From: a virus
Reading direction: 5' to 3' (one strand)
IMG/VR virus record: IMGVR_UViG_3300006900_000004
Coordinates: 1-22,511 of that record
Length of the DNA: 22,511 nt
How positions within the stretch are numbered: position 1 is the first letter of the stretch; each line of letters opens with the position of its first letter. Positions 10,201-17,828 of the stretch are shown piece by piece. The notes beneath the pieces are model-generated. The model searched no databases and was not told the origin of the DNA. It worked only from the letters and a program-made list of their open reading frames with translations. The translations under genes and the position numbers were made by a program.

Positions 10201-12141
10201 ATTGTCTATAGTAAAAGTAAAGAAGATAAAAATTATGGTAAAGAAAAATTGCCTAAGAATAAAGATTCAAAAGCTCTTGATATAACGGGGGAAAGAGATC
10301 CATACTTTTTTAATACAGAAGGGTATCGTAGAGGAGAAACTGAAATAGTTTTTTTTAGAGATGGTGTAAAAGAAATATGGGAAGTAGGAAAAGAATTGTC
10401 AGATGCTTTTAGGGATCAAGATCCTGTAGTTACATATTTACATAATTCTTGGTTTACAGCTCCTACAAAATGGGCAAGGGCAGGTGCTGTTTTAGACCCA
10501 GATTTTAGCATGGTGAGAAACCCTGTGCGTGGTACTTTAGAGGCAGCTTTATTTTCAAAAAATAATTTTTGGCCTGTTTGGGATACGGCTATTGGTGGAT
10601 TTTTTACTATGAGAGGTATCAAATCAGGTAAAAGGACAGATCTTTATAAAGATTTTGTTAAAGGAGGTGGACTACAATCATTTATAACAACTGCCGATAG
10701 GACTTTTTTAAGTAGAGATGTTCAAAATATTTTAAAGCAACGAAAATGGTACAACCAATTAACTCCTGGTCGTGGATTGGAACTTTTAAGAGCTACAAGT
10801 GAACATATAGAAACTTATACTAGAGTTGGGGATTTAAAAATGACCTTGCCACGTCTTCGCAAGGAATATCCTCATTTAAGTGAAAGAGACTTATTAGCAA
10901 TGGCAGCTTTAGAAGCTAGAGAAGTTAGTCTTGATTTTCAAAAGGGTGGAATACAAAGTATGCGACTAAATGCTGTTTCAGAATTTTTTAATCCTAGAAT
11001 ACTAGGTCTATATAAATATTTTGAACTATTTAATGATAGAGCAGGCAAGCTTGCTATGAATATAACAAGATTTCTTATTCTTCCTACTATACTTGAGCAG
11101 CTAATAAATAATGATGAAGATGACCCTGAAAAAAAACAAGTATATGAGAATTTGGATGAAGCTGACAAATGGTATCATTGGCATTGGATTGAAGGAATTG
11201 GAGATAAATTGGTAGTTTTTAGAATAGTTAAGGGATATGATGCAGTTTCATTTTTTTCTAATGGAACAAAAGCTTTAATGGATTGGTGGCGAAAAGAAGA
11301 TCCTGTTTCTCTTAAACAATTTAAAGATAATTTTATAGACGAACACGTTGGTTTGTTTGGTTCTACTCTTATGCCTTGGCCAACTATTGTCAAGCCTTTG
11401 CTTCATTATATGACAAATCGTAATTTATTTTTTGGTGGAAAGATAGTTTCACGTTATATGGAAGATCATGTAGAAGCTCCTTTTCAATATGGTGCTAATA
11501 CAACTGAATTTTCAAAATACATAGGGAAAAAAATAGGTGAATTAACAGGAAACAAGTATGGTTCACCTCTAAAAATAGATGATGCTATTGGTACATGGAC
11601 TGGTGGTCTGGGAACAGATATAATTAGATATACAGAAAGATTTTTAATAAAGATAGGAGTACCTATACCTTCTCCTGTAAAACCATGGTCAAATGAATGG
11701 GAAGATAATTTACATGAATGGCCTATTATAAAAGTAGTAATCAAAAGGTATCCAAATGCAAATTTTGGTCAAATAACAAAAATCTATAAAGTTTATGATG
11801 AAGCACAAAAAAAAGTTTCTACCTATAAAAGCAAAAAAAAACATGACGAGGGGGTCGAATTTAATTTACCAGGAGCTTCTTCTTTTACTGCTGAGGCATA
11901 TTTATCTGATGAGGAATTACACTATTACGAAGAGCTTATATCTTTGGCAGATACATATTTGAAACCTTTTAATGAACAAGCTAGAGCATTGCAATTGTGG
12001 CGAAGTATGCCAAAAGGAACGATAGAAGCAGATCAATTATATGACGAAATAGAAGAAGTTTATAAACTAATGGCTATGGAAGCAAGATACGGATGGGAAG
12101 CCGTGAAATGGTTCTTAAACAATAGAAAAAAACCAAAATAA
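7249..12141 (+). CDS. Giant internal/ejection protein, T7 gp16-like by position, with ParB-like and polyvalent-type segments
   Basis: A 1630-residue protein, larger than T7 gp16 (1318 residues). Visible parts in order: a 23-residue tandem duplication (about residues 18-64); hydrophobic helices near 158-182, 232-252, 268-290 and 296-314; a coiled coil near 365-400; a segment with DGNNRYY (508-514) preceded by PVVVTIEGGKIII, like the ParB/sulfiredoxin-type fold; a long coiled coil near 560-680; and a C-terminal segment with EAREVSLDFQKGG and FFNPRILGL (1246-1254), like domains of large phage polyvalent proteins. I see no lytic transglycosylase motif of the T7 type. AAGGA precedes the ATG, which overlaps the previous stop. 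Probable role: DNA delivery into the cell. Confidence 0.65.
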   Translation: MTDEEYDISLEIQGQKSGDDNLYERNLLLEHAGASDKLIEKDDNLYERNLLLEHAGASDKLIDKELGLGDKEPSMSDIIPIDNWWLKQKEEWVGKEFNLTEALKKGVGMTLHNASEEYHQDGETAWWGWADPSLKAYDPKNYPDERHLERAISTLTMIGVDLPYYILGAIPGAYLGYKLRSPRLAAMASGYTSGFLVDSLKYMYLEALKRGKIKDFDEWWAIFLEYGVKPGHEAGLQIGIAAGARAYVGGMGLKGTIGKYLPVTKDAIAKFAAQYTSYLAMGALISKEMPKKDDYIHLALILLPFNIPLFKGVPEKIDSTKQKKMIDNKMTDLENIKKDTYSPQEILSWIGEKKTRVEDFVTKNVFRFREDAKKTEVEITNLKTELKELLEQEKKDPTTIENKQQQKIFNAIETEKKKGIKSDKILTKVEESVEKSIKKEEMLSLEEEARKFKTADEFMYAEKTLPIKLVTSIVPREKIISTVGKIESRTPDAPVVVTIEGGKIIIKDGNNRYYQKIDKGAKTIKVVFIPENDALLISIWKIAQKKTSEIAGEIAKRAKISALEKELNKVETAIKEITSAIDEARNNRIIEIERTLRELGELEGPEVRKYNKDIKTLKDRIEQLETELGETVITGKKTLGRKRMEDLITIGKREELIRKKDELVGLEEFKLMTHAFETFNLLSERTDRILSPAQKHIEKITNLNITVSKKVFTLPTWNNIRNQWLDRKYPIKRVLDEAKKVGVEFVKGGPTAYHWARLSPGQLGKVFYFTDYGTFDFQGKPLGKPAKEFYKFITDYKDYKERLVRYEESAWYVIALRIVEVAEIKGIRKGITDKKSVIEAKKAVKELEAKYGKEIKDFAKDYHEFVLAPIIYGEGAGLFSKGTAKYLAEHNKDFVSFRRVLKIDEKTGLPIKDASGKLQLSGKIKSPIHTMKGTKEHYQVLDPHQTIFENAHDILLMAEKNYVLNEFIKKIEAAQEINPEFYKDIVYSKSKEDKNYGKEKLPKNKDSKALDITGERDPYFFNTEGYRRGETEIVFFRDGVKEIWEVGKELSDAFRDQDPVVTYLHNSWFTAPTKWARAGAVLDPDFSMVRNPVRGTLEAALFSKNNFWPVWDTAIGGFFTMRGIKSGKRTDLYKDFVKGGGLQSFITTADRTFLSRDVQNILKQRKWYNQLTPGRGLELLRATSEHIETYTRVGDLKMTLPRLRKEYPHLSERDLLAMAALEAREVSLDFQKGGIQSMRLNAVSEFFNPRILGLYKYFELFNDRAGKLAMNITRFLILPTILEQLINNDEDDPEKKQVYENLDEADKWYHWHWIEGIGDKLVVFRIVKGYDAVSFFSNGTKALMDWWRKEDPVSLKQFKDNFIDEHVGLFGSTLMPWPTIVKPLLHYMTNRNLFFGGKIVSRYMEDHVEAPFQYGANTTEFSKYIGKKIGELTGNKYGSPLKIDDAIGTWTGGLGTDIIRYTERFLIKIGVPIPSPVKPWSNEWEDNLHEWPIIKVVIKRYPNANFGQITKIYKVYDEAQKKVSTYKSKKKHDEGVEFNLPGASSFTAEAYLSDEELHYYEELISLADTYLKPFNEQARALQLWRSMPKGTIEADQLYDEIEEVYKLMAMEARYGWEAVKWFLNNRKKPK
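7302..7440 (+). repeat. 69-bp in-frame tandem duplication inside the ejection protein gene
   Basis: Bases 7303-7371 and 7372-7440 are two head-to-tail copies of 69 bp. They differ at one base near the end (AATAGAAAAA against AATAGATAAA). Each copy encodes 23 residues, starting DDNLYERNLLLEHAGASDKL. Matching codons at nearly all positions indicate a recent duplication rather than old peptide repeats. Confidence 0.95.
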
Positions 12142-12158
12142 AGAAAATGAAACAGTAA

Positions 12159-12187
12159 TTGGAACAAATAAAATTTAATGATACAAT
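12159..12187 (+). promoter_or_regulatory. Possible sigma70-type promoter before the tail fibre gene
   Basis: TTGGAA (12159-12164), a 17-base spacer and TACAAT (12182-12187) with an extended TG one base upstream of the -10. The start of transcription would fall near 12194, inside or next to the GAGGA ribosome binding site (12191-12195). That makes it doubtful as the sole source of fibre mRNA. The 61-base gap between the ejection protein and fibre genes holds nothing else evident. Confidence 0.3.
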
Positions 12188-12202
12188 AATGAGGAATATA
12201 TT

Positions 12203-15200
12203 ATGACAATATCGACAACAACTATTAAAAATAGCTATTCAGGAGATGCTAGCACAACAGTCTTTGCCTATACCTTTAAAATATCAGATGATGATGATAT
12301 TCAGGTAATAATACGTTCATCTGCTGGAGTAGAGACTGTTAAAACTAAGACTACTCACTATACAGTAAGTGGTGTAGGTGTAACTACAGGTGGAAATGTT
12401 ACTATGGAAACAGCTCCTGCTTCTGGCGAAACTCTAGTATTAAGACGTTCCACTACTCAGACACAAGCTGTGGATTTAGTAGAAAATGATCCATTTACAG
12501 CGAATAGTGTAGAAGGTGCATTTGATAAAAACTTATCTATAGCACAAGAATTACAAGAAGAAGTCGATAGGTCTATTAAACTTTCAAGGACTAATACCAT
12601 CACATCTAGTGAGTTTACCGATAGTGCTACAGATAGGGCCAGTAAGACGTTAGGGTTCGATTCATCTGGTGATTTAACAGTCGTAGCAGATTTTCTACCA
12701 GCTGGTGGAGATAGTGCTTTATTCCAATATTCAACGACTACGACTGATGCAGACCCAGGTGCAGGATATGTCCGTCTTAATCATGCTACTATCGCATCAG
12801 CGACAATCATATATGTAGATGATTTAGAATATAATGGTACAGATGTATCAGCATGGGTGCAGTCTTTTGATGATGTATCGGCAAACCCTACTAACAGAGG
12901 TAGGATAAAAATAGTAAAAGCTGGTGTTTTAAACATATGGCATGTCTTTAAGATAACTGCAGCTGTTACAGATGCTTCAGGATATACAAAATTAACAGTC
13001 AGTTATGTAGATGGTTCTGGTGCTTTAGCAGCAGATGACAAGATATGGATACAGTTTACTGCTACTGGTGAAGATGGAGTATCGCCAGGTTATTTTTACA
13101 AATTTGATACAGGCACAAGTGATACAGACCCAGGAGCTGGAGATATATCATTTAACAATGGTACTTATTCAAGTGTTACAGAAATATATATAGATGATGC
13201 TGACCAACATGGAGTGACCACACAAGCAGATACCATCACATGGGATGACAGTACAGCAGGAACAAGAGGATTTTTACAAATCGTTGACATCAACGATAAG
13301 ACTACTTATGCAAAATTTAAGATTTCAGGTTCTTCGACAGACGCATCCGGATATAATAAACTAACTGTTACTCATATAGTATCAAATAATACGTTCTCAG
13401 CTTCGGATGATCTATCAGTACACTTTACTGCTTCTGGAAATGATGGTGCGATTCCAGGATATGCTTACAATTTTGATACATCTACTACGGATGCTGATCC
13501 TGGAAGTGGAGATATACGATTCAATAATGGTACTTATAGTAGTGTTACTGCGATTTATATCGATGATGCAGATGCAAATGGAGTAACAACTTCAACAGAT
13601 GTTTTGGCATGGGATGATAGTTCTGCCAATACAAGAGGATATTTGCACATAGTAGATACAAATGACCCTACTACATATGCAAGATTTTCAGTAACGGCTG
13701 ATTCTACTGACGCATCTGGGTATAACAAGTTAGCTGTTACTTATATAGCTTCAAATAACACCTTCTCAGCAGCAGATAACTTATCCGTTCATTTTACGAG
13801 AACGGGTGATGATGGTGCTATATCTGGATATGCTTATACATTTGACACAGGCACATCAGATGCAGATCCTGGAGCAGGTGAGATTAGTTTTAATAACGGA
13901 ACATACGCATCAGCAACAGCAATCTATATAGATGATGTAGATGCTAATGGTGCTACAACTCAAGCTGATACGATAACTTGGGATGATTCCACATCAACGA
14001 TTAAAGGTTATTTACATATCGTTGATACTAATGACCCTACGACTTACGCAAGATTCTCTGTAACAGGTTCTTCAACCGATGCTAGTGGATATAATAAATT
14101 AGTAGTTACACATTTGGTTTCTAATAATACTTTTTCTGCAGCTGACAATCTATCAGTACATTTTACACGACAAGGTGATAAGGGTACTACAGGTTCAACT
14201 GGCTCGACAGGCTCGACTGGCTCGACAGGTTCAACAGGTTCTACTGGTTCAACTGGTACAGCAGGAACTAACTCACAATTATCAATGACATGGAATAGTT
14301 CGACTTCTGATGCTGACCCTGGAGCAGGTAAAATTGCATTTAATAATGGAACATTGGCTAGTGTATCAATTCTATATGTAGATGATGCAGATGATGCAAG
14401 TGCAGATATCTCTGGTTATGTGCAAAGTTGGGATGATGTATCTAACTCTGTATCTAGAGGTATTGTAACAATAACTAAAGAAGGAACTGCAGGTAGTTAC
14501 GCAATATATAAAATAAGTGGTGGAGTTACAGATGCAACTGGATATACGAAAGTGCCAGTAACACATGTTGTAAGTTCTGGTAGTTTTTCAAATACTGATG
14601 GAGTAGGAGTTCATTTTAGTTATAGTGGAGCAGATGCAGGAAGTACAGATTTAGTAAATGATGCCACACCACAACTTGGTGGAGACTTGGACTTAAATAG
14701 TAGAAGTATAGATTTTCCTACTACAGCTAATATTTCAGATTGTAAGGATGAAGATAATATGGCAAGCAATAGTGCTACCATGTTAGCGACCCAACAATCC
14801 ATTAAAGCATATGTTGATACTTCAGCAGGTTCAACAAGTCGTAATTATATAATTAATGGAGCAATGGAAGTTGCACAAAGAGGAACAAGCCATACAACTG
14901 CAGCTCAAACATATTTATTAGATAGATTTTATACATATACTCCAGCTGCTAATAGGACAATATCACAAGTAACAGATGCTCCCGATGGATTCAAACATAG
15001 TATAAAATTGGCAAGAGATAGTGGCACAGCAGTAGACCCCCAATATTTCTCGCAACCTTGTGAAAGTAGTGCAAGTGTGGGAGCTGCAGGAGAAACAATT
15101 ACCTTAAGTTTTTGGGCAAAAGCAGGAGCAAACTTTTCTCCAACAAGTAGTTATATTAGTGTTGCTGTATATTCTGGTACTGGTACTAACCAAACTTTGA

Positions 15201-15787
15201 TGGCAGGATTATCAGGTGCTGTTGCTGTAATAGGAGCTACTAATCAGGCAATAACAACAAGTTGGGTAAGATATGAATTTACAGGTGGAAGTGTTGTTCC
15301 AACAGATTCTAACCAATTAGTTTTTCAAATAGTAACAACTCCAACTGGAACTGCTGGAGCTAATGATTGGTATGAAATAACAGGAATCCAAATTGAAATT
15401 GGAAGTTCGGCTACTGATTTTGTTCGTGAAAGTTTTGGAGATACTTTAAGAAAATGTAAGAGATATTTTGAATCTTCATATCCAGTTGGTACAGTACCAG
15501 GTGTTGGAAGTTTTGTTACAGGTTATATATCAAAAGCACTTGGGGGAGTTGTAACTTCAGAAATTCCTGGCCCTTATTATACAGTTGAAAAAAGAACAGC
15601 TCCTACAGTAGTTATATATCACGCAGTAAATGGTACAGCAGCTCAAGTTTATAGGGTTAGTGATGCCGCAGCACAAGGTATTAGTTCATATGCCCAAGAT
15701 AATGTACATGGGGGTGGTTATTTACAACTTAGTAGTGGAGCTGAAAATAGTTATAAATATCATTTTTCTGCTGACGCAGAGCTGTAG
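12203..15787 (+). CDS. Tail fibre protein with T7-type N-terminus, repeated beta units and Gly-Ser-Thr stalk
   Basis: A 1194-residue receptor-binding fibre. Residues 1-150 resemble the T7 gp17 N-terminal domain that attaches to the tail (SYSGDASTTVFAYTF near the start, then the NDPFTANSVEGAFDKNLSIA helix). Then come beta units of about 123 residues: one diverged (about 172-295), three close copies (296-418, 419-541, 542-664), and a further diverged one (about 692-815). Before the last unit lies a collagen-like run of Gly-X-Tyr triplets (661-690). DLVNDATPQLGGDLDLN (816-832) is a segment common in phage fibres. From NYIINGAMEVAQRG (881-894) onward lies a carbohydrate-binding-like module and a probable receptor-binding tip. 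GAGGA precedes the ATG. Confidence 0.85.
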   Translation: MTISTTTIKNSYSGDASTTVFAYTFKISDDDDIQVIIRSSAGVETVKTKTTHYTVSGVGVTTGGNVTMETAPASGETLVLRRSTTQTQAVDLVENDPFTANSVEGAFDKNLSIAQELQEEVDRSIKLSRTNTITSSEFTDSATDRASKTLGFDSSGDLTVVADFLPAGGDSALFQYSTTTTDADPGAGYVRLNHATIASATIIYVDDLEYNGTDVSAWVQSFDDVSANPTNRGRIKIVKAGVLNIWHVFKITAAVTDASGYTKLTVSYVDGSGALAADDKIWIQFTATGEDGVSPGYFYKFDTGTSDTDPGAGDISFNNGTYSSVTEIYIDDADQHGVTTQADTITWDDSTAGTRGFLQIVDINDKTTYAKFKISGSSTDASGYNKLTVTHIVSNNTFSASDDLSVHFTASGNDGAIPGYAYNFDTSTTDADPGSGDIRFNNGTYSSVTAIYIDDADANGVTTSTDVLAWDDSSANTRGYLHIVDTNDPTTYARFSVTADSTDASGYNKLAVTYIASNNTFSAADNLSVHFTRTGDDGAISGYAYTFDTGTSDADPGAGEISFNNGTYASATAIYIDDVDANGATTQADTITWDDSTSTIKGYLHIVDTNDPTTYARFSVTGSSTDASGYNKLVVTHLVSNNTFSAADNLSVHFTRQGDKGTTGSTGSTGSTGSTGSTGSTGSTGTAGTNSQLSMTWNSSTSDADPGAGKIAFNNGTLASVSILYVDDADDASADISGYVQSWDDVSNSVSRGIVTITKEGTAGSYAIYKISGGVTDATGYTKVPVTHVVSSGSFSNTDGVGVHFSYSGADAGSTDLVNDATPQLGGDLDLNSRSIDFPTTANISDCKDEDNMASNSATMLATQQSIKAYVDTSAGSTSRNYIINGAMEVAQRGTSHTTAAQTYLLDRFYTYTPAANRTISQVTDAPDGFKHSIKLARDSGTAVDPQYFSQPCESSASVGAAGETITLSFWAKAGANFSPTSSYISVAVYSGTGTNQTLMAGLSGAVAVIGATNQAITTSWVRYEFTGGSVVPTDSNQLVFQIVTTPTGTAGANDWYEITGIQIEIGSSATDFVRESFGDTLRKCKRYFESSYPVGTVPGVGSFVTGYISKALGGVVTSEIPGPYYTVEKRTAPTVVIYHAVNGTAAQVYRVSDAAAQGISSYAQDNVHGGGYLQLSSGAENSYKYHFSADAEL
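13088..14194 (+). repeat. Three tandem 369-bp (123-residue) beta units in the tail fibre
   Basis: Units at 13088-13456, 13457-13825 and 13826-14194 have exactly the same length. Each begins GY(F/A)Y followed by FDT and a DPG(A/S)G loop, then SFNNGTY or RFNNGTY, a IYIDD motif, STDASGYNKL, and SNNTFSA near the end. The DNA copies have diverged at many third positions, so they are older than the duplication at 7302-7440. Diverged relatives flank them at about 12714-13087 and 14276-14645. Confidence 0.9.
14183..14272 (+). repeat. Collagen-like Gly-Ser-Thr triplet tract
   Basis: Ten consecutive Gly-X-Tyr triplets within the fibre: GTT, seven copies of GST, GTA and GTN. Codons vary between copies (GGT/GGC, TCA/TCG/TCT, ACT/ACA), so the peptide pattern is kept while the DNA is not identical. 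In other phage fibres such tracts can form a trimeric collagen-like stalk. Here it joins the repeated beta units to the distal part. Confidence 0.9.
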
Positions 15788-15796
15788 GAGATTATT

Positions 15797-16156
15797 ATGT
15801 ACAAATTAACAAACACAGACTCAATAAAAAGACTCTCTGATGGAGCTTTTATTCCACGAGTAAACGATAACAGAGATTATCAACAATTCTTGCGAGATGT
15901 TAAGATAAATACAATATCAATCATAGAAGGTGCTGATATAATTGAGCCAGACTATGTAACACTAAGAACTGGTGTTGATGGCTATGCTCCTATTGGCGAC
16001 CAATTAGATATGCAATACAAAGCAGATGGCTCTTTCGAGACTCATATACTAGATGTTAAGACAAGATATCCAAAGACAATAACGGGTGGAACAACTATTG
16101 CTGATATACCTACTTGGATTCAAGAAGAAGTGGACACTATTGCTGAAGCAGGTTAA
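15797..16156 (+). CDS. Small tail-fibre-associated protein
   Basis: A 119-residue protein starting nine bases after the fibre stop, with TAGGAG (15785-15790) overlapping that stop. The N-terminus (KRLSDGAFIPRVNDNRDYQQF, about residues 11-31, here split as motif DGAFIP and N-DY) resembles short phage proteins encoded next to fibres. The middle (IGDQLDMQYKADG, then DVKTRYPK) is also a recurrent phage signature. No membrane segment. Such genes are often called tail fibre assembly or hypothetical proteins; the exact role is unknown. Its stop overlaps the next start as TAATG. Confidence 0.65.
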   Translation: MYKLTNTDSIKRLSDGAFIPRVNDNRDYQQFLRDVKINTISIIEGADIIEPDYVTLRTGVDGYAPIGDQLDMQYKADGSFETHILDVKTRYPKTITGGTTIADIPTWIQEEVDTIAEAG

Positions 16157-16254
16157 TGATGTTTAAAAACATCTTATTAACAGTTATTGCCATGACCATT
16201 ACTGTTAGTGTGATGATTTTATGGGCTTTACTTTCTTATATGAGACTCAAATAA
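16156..16254 (+). CDS. 32-residue single-pass membrane peptide, holin-like by position
   Basis: A short reading frame beginning on the last base of the previous stop (TAATGATG; either ATG could be used). After MMFKN comes a hydrophobic helix (ILLTVIAMTITVSVMILWAL, residues 6-25) and a basic tail ending RLK. One membrane segment, cytoplasmic positive charges at both ends. In T7 the gene after the fibre is the holin-like 17.5, so this could be an analogue, but the peptide is only half that length. The last eight bases overlap the end of the oppositely oriented phosphoesterase gene. Too short to be certain; the coupling and composition support it. Confidence 0.5.
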   Translation: MMFKNILLTVIAMTITVSVMILWALLSYMRLK

Positions 16255-17041
16255 TATAATCTTTTTCGTTGACTATACATTCATAACCTTTCTTTTTATT
16301 AGGGATAAAAATATGTTGTTGGACACTAAATAGTCCACCTGACTTTTCATAGACTATCGTTATTCCTTTTTGTGTATTGTCAAAAGCTGAATAAAGACCA
16401 GTCGGCATCTGGGATAGATCACACAAGCAACCATTTGCCCAAGCTCCAAGTAGAGACGAGTCTAACTGTGTGGAAAGTGTCATATCGAATCTGTGGTGAT
16501 GCCCGAAAATTATAGAACGATTATAGTGTTTGAGTTGTAAGTTTGCAATGTGTTGGGGTTGACCCATACTCCTTTTTTCGTGACCATGCACAAAATACAA
16601 TTTTTTATTTAAGGTGAATGGAGTCTCTACAAACTTGATATCAAACTTTTTTAAATCAAACAATTGCCACAAAGAAAGTTTATTGTAGAGCATAGGACTC
16701 ATCGCTTGGAGTTTTGTCAACACCATCTTTTGTAATCTTTCCTCATGGTTTCCTCTAAAGAAATACATCGGAGTATTTTTTGCTATCTTTCTTAATTCGT
16801 TTAACCATTCTTGAGCTTGTGATAATTCATTGTCTATACTCGATTTTAATAAGTCAGTAGGAAAGGACGAAAACGGATAAAAATCTACTAGGTCTCCACC
16901 GATGATTATATTATCAAGCTCTGTCAATCTATAGTCTTTGATTATTTCCATAGCCAGAGACAATGCTTTTTTGTCCTCGTAAGGGATATGCAAGTCCGAT
17001 ATGAAAATCGTCCTAATGTGATTCTGATTTTTTGCTGTCAT
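16247..17041 (-). CDS. Calcineurin-like metallophosphoesterase
   Basis: A 264-residue enzyme with all metal-binding motifs of the family: SDLH (D16, H18), GGDLVD (D50), GNHE (N98, H99), VHGHE (H152) and GHHH (181-183). It should bind two metal ions and hydrolyse a phosphoester. The substrate cannot be read from sequence; relatives in phages include protein phosphatases and nucleases. It is the last gene of the leftward operon. Its start overlaps the preceding 69-residue gene by 29 bases, and AGAAG lies about nine bases before the ATG. Its end overlaps the last plus-strand gene by eight bases, with no terminator space between. Confidence 0.85.
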   Translation of the reverse strand: MTAKNQNHIRTIFISDLHIPYEDKKALSLAMEIIKDYRLTELDNIIIGGDLVDFYPFSSFPTDLLKSSIDNELSQAQEWLNELRKIAKNTPMYFFRGNHEERLQKMVLTKLQAMSPMLYNKLSLWQLFDLKKFDIKFVETPFTLNKKLYFVHGHEKRSMGQPQHIANLQLKHYNRSIIFGHHHRFDMTLSTQLDSSLLGAWANGCLCDLSQMPTGLYSAFDNTQKGITIVYEKSGGLFSVQQHIFIPNKKKGYECIVNEKDYII

Positions 17042-17222
17042 TTATTCTTCTAATCTCTTTCCAATAATAATGCTCTGCTAAATCTTCAAAACTTAATGAC
17101 ATGGGTTCTAAATGACTCTTAATCGTTGTGTCTTTTTTATAGGTTTTCTGTATGTATAGATTCAGCTTTAAGAAATTATCGTAGAGTTCTACGAAAGAGC
17201 CTTCTACTTGGTCTTCAGTCAT
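17013..17222 (-). CDS. Small hypothetical protein
   Basis: A 69-residue acidic-to-neutral protein with many aromatic and charged residues (Y, E, K) and no membrane segment or known motif. A clear ribosome binding site, GGGGAG (17231-17236 on the minus strand), stands before the ATG. The start overlaps the end of the nuclease gene by eight bases, and its end overlaps the phosphoesterase start. This packing supports a real gene in a translationally coupled operon. I do not recognise a family. Confidence 0.6.
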   Translation of the reverse strand: MTEDQVEGSFVELYDNFLKLNLYIQKTYKKDTTIKSHLEPMSLSFEDLAEHYYWKEIRRINDSKKSESH

Positions 17223-17613
17223 GTTCTTCTCCCCTGAAATATTTATTTATAAATTTTAATGCGTTCCCTGTCTTGACATCATTTGGAGTAAATCTTAATA
17301 GCTTCCAATCTAAAAAAGTAGCTTCATTGTATTTCTCCATGTCTTTTACAAACCCAGAACCTCTTGTGTGCCTACCCATGATCCACACAGCTCCCTCGAT
17401 TTCAATAGCTAATCTTTCTTTTAAAAAAGCTAAGTCAAACCTCCATCTTCTTATGTGGTGGAATTTATGTTCTCTTACAGGAACAGGTAAAGGCTCTCTA
17501 TACCAATTGCTATCTACTATAGAATTGTCATCCAATATCTGAGTCAGTAGGATATCTGCCCAGTCTACTTTCGGTTTCTTGTTTGAAACGGACTGGACTG
17601 CACGTCTAGCCAT
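17215..17613 (-). CDS. PD-(D/E)XK-type endonuclease, possible Holliday junction resolvase-like
   Basis: A 132-residue protein with a compact nuclease pattern: RRWRFDLAF (D60), then LAIEIEG (E71, E73), followed by GRHTRGSGFVKDMEKYNEA (81-98, split around K90-D91 and K94) and a WKLLRFTPNDVKTG end. The spacing of D60 with E71-x-E73 fits a PD-(D/E)XK active site. Small phage proteins with this GRHTRG-GF-KD-EKYN pattern are usually annotated as endonucleases. A role in resolving replication or packaging intermediates is inference. AGGGGA stands about ten bases before the ATG. The start lies 49 bases inside the end of the upstream membrane-protein gene, a large overlap. Confidence 0.7.
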   Translation of the reverse strand: MARRAVQSVSNKKPKVDWADILLTQILDDNSIVDSNWYREPLPVPVREHKFHHIRRWRFDLAFLKERLAIEIEGAVWIMGRHTRGSGFVKDMEKYNEATFLDWKLLRFTPNDVKTGNALKFINKYFRGEEHD

Positions 17614-17828
17614 CTTTCAAATCCCCTAGCTCTGCGTTCAGCTATTTTATTAGCATCGACTTGTGCATCTGCCATTTTGTCTAAAGAAGTAGAAATAGCC
17701 CTTGTTAATTCTAGGTTAGCTCCATTCCCATTTTTTGTTTTTCCATTTTTATTCATCATATAGATAATAGCAAGAACACCTAACAAAGGTGCTTGGTTAA
17801 ATAATGATAAAATAAGTTCAGCTTCCAT
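17565..17828 (-). CDS. Small membrane protein, holin-like candidate
   Basis: An 87-residue protein with one N-terminal hydrophobic helix (about residues 5-25, ending LLGVLAIIYMM), a short KNGKTKNGNG linker and a charged helical tail (about 38-75). One membrane pass with a soluble tail is seen in several small phage lysis proteins, but also in unrelated ones. It starts inside the last 11 bases of the lipoprotein gene and has no strong ribosome binding site, so it probably relies on coupling. Its neighbours are spanin-like. Function is inferred from context only. Confidence 0.55.
   Translation of the reverse strand: MEAELILSLFNQAPLLGVLAIIYMMNKNGKTKNGNGANLELTRAISTSLDKMADAQVDANKIAERRARGFERWLDVQSSPFQTRNRK

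Noticed and set aside
16158-16173. GATGTTT/AAACATC palindrome as a rightward terminator
   Set aside because: Only about six usable base pairs with a tiny loop, and it lies at the start of the 32-residue frame with no clear T-run after it.
17126-17542. 138-residue plus-strand frame opposite the nuclease and small hypothetical genes
   Set aside because: Lies across two minus-strand genes with good ribosome binding sites and a recognisable nuclease motif; no start signal of its own.
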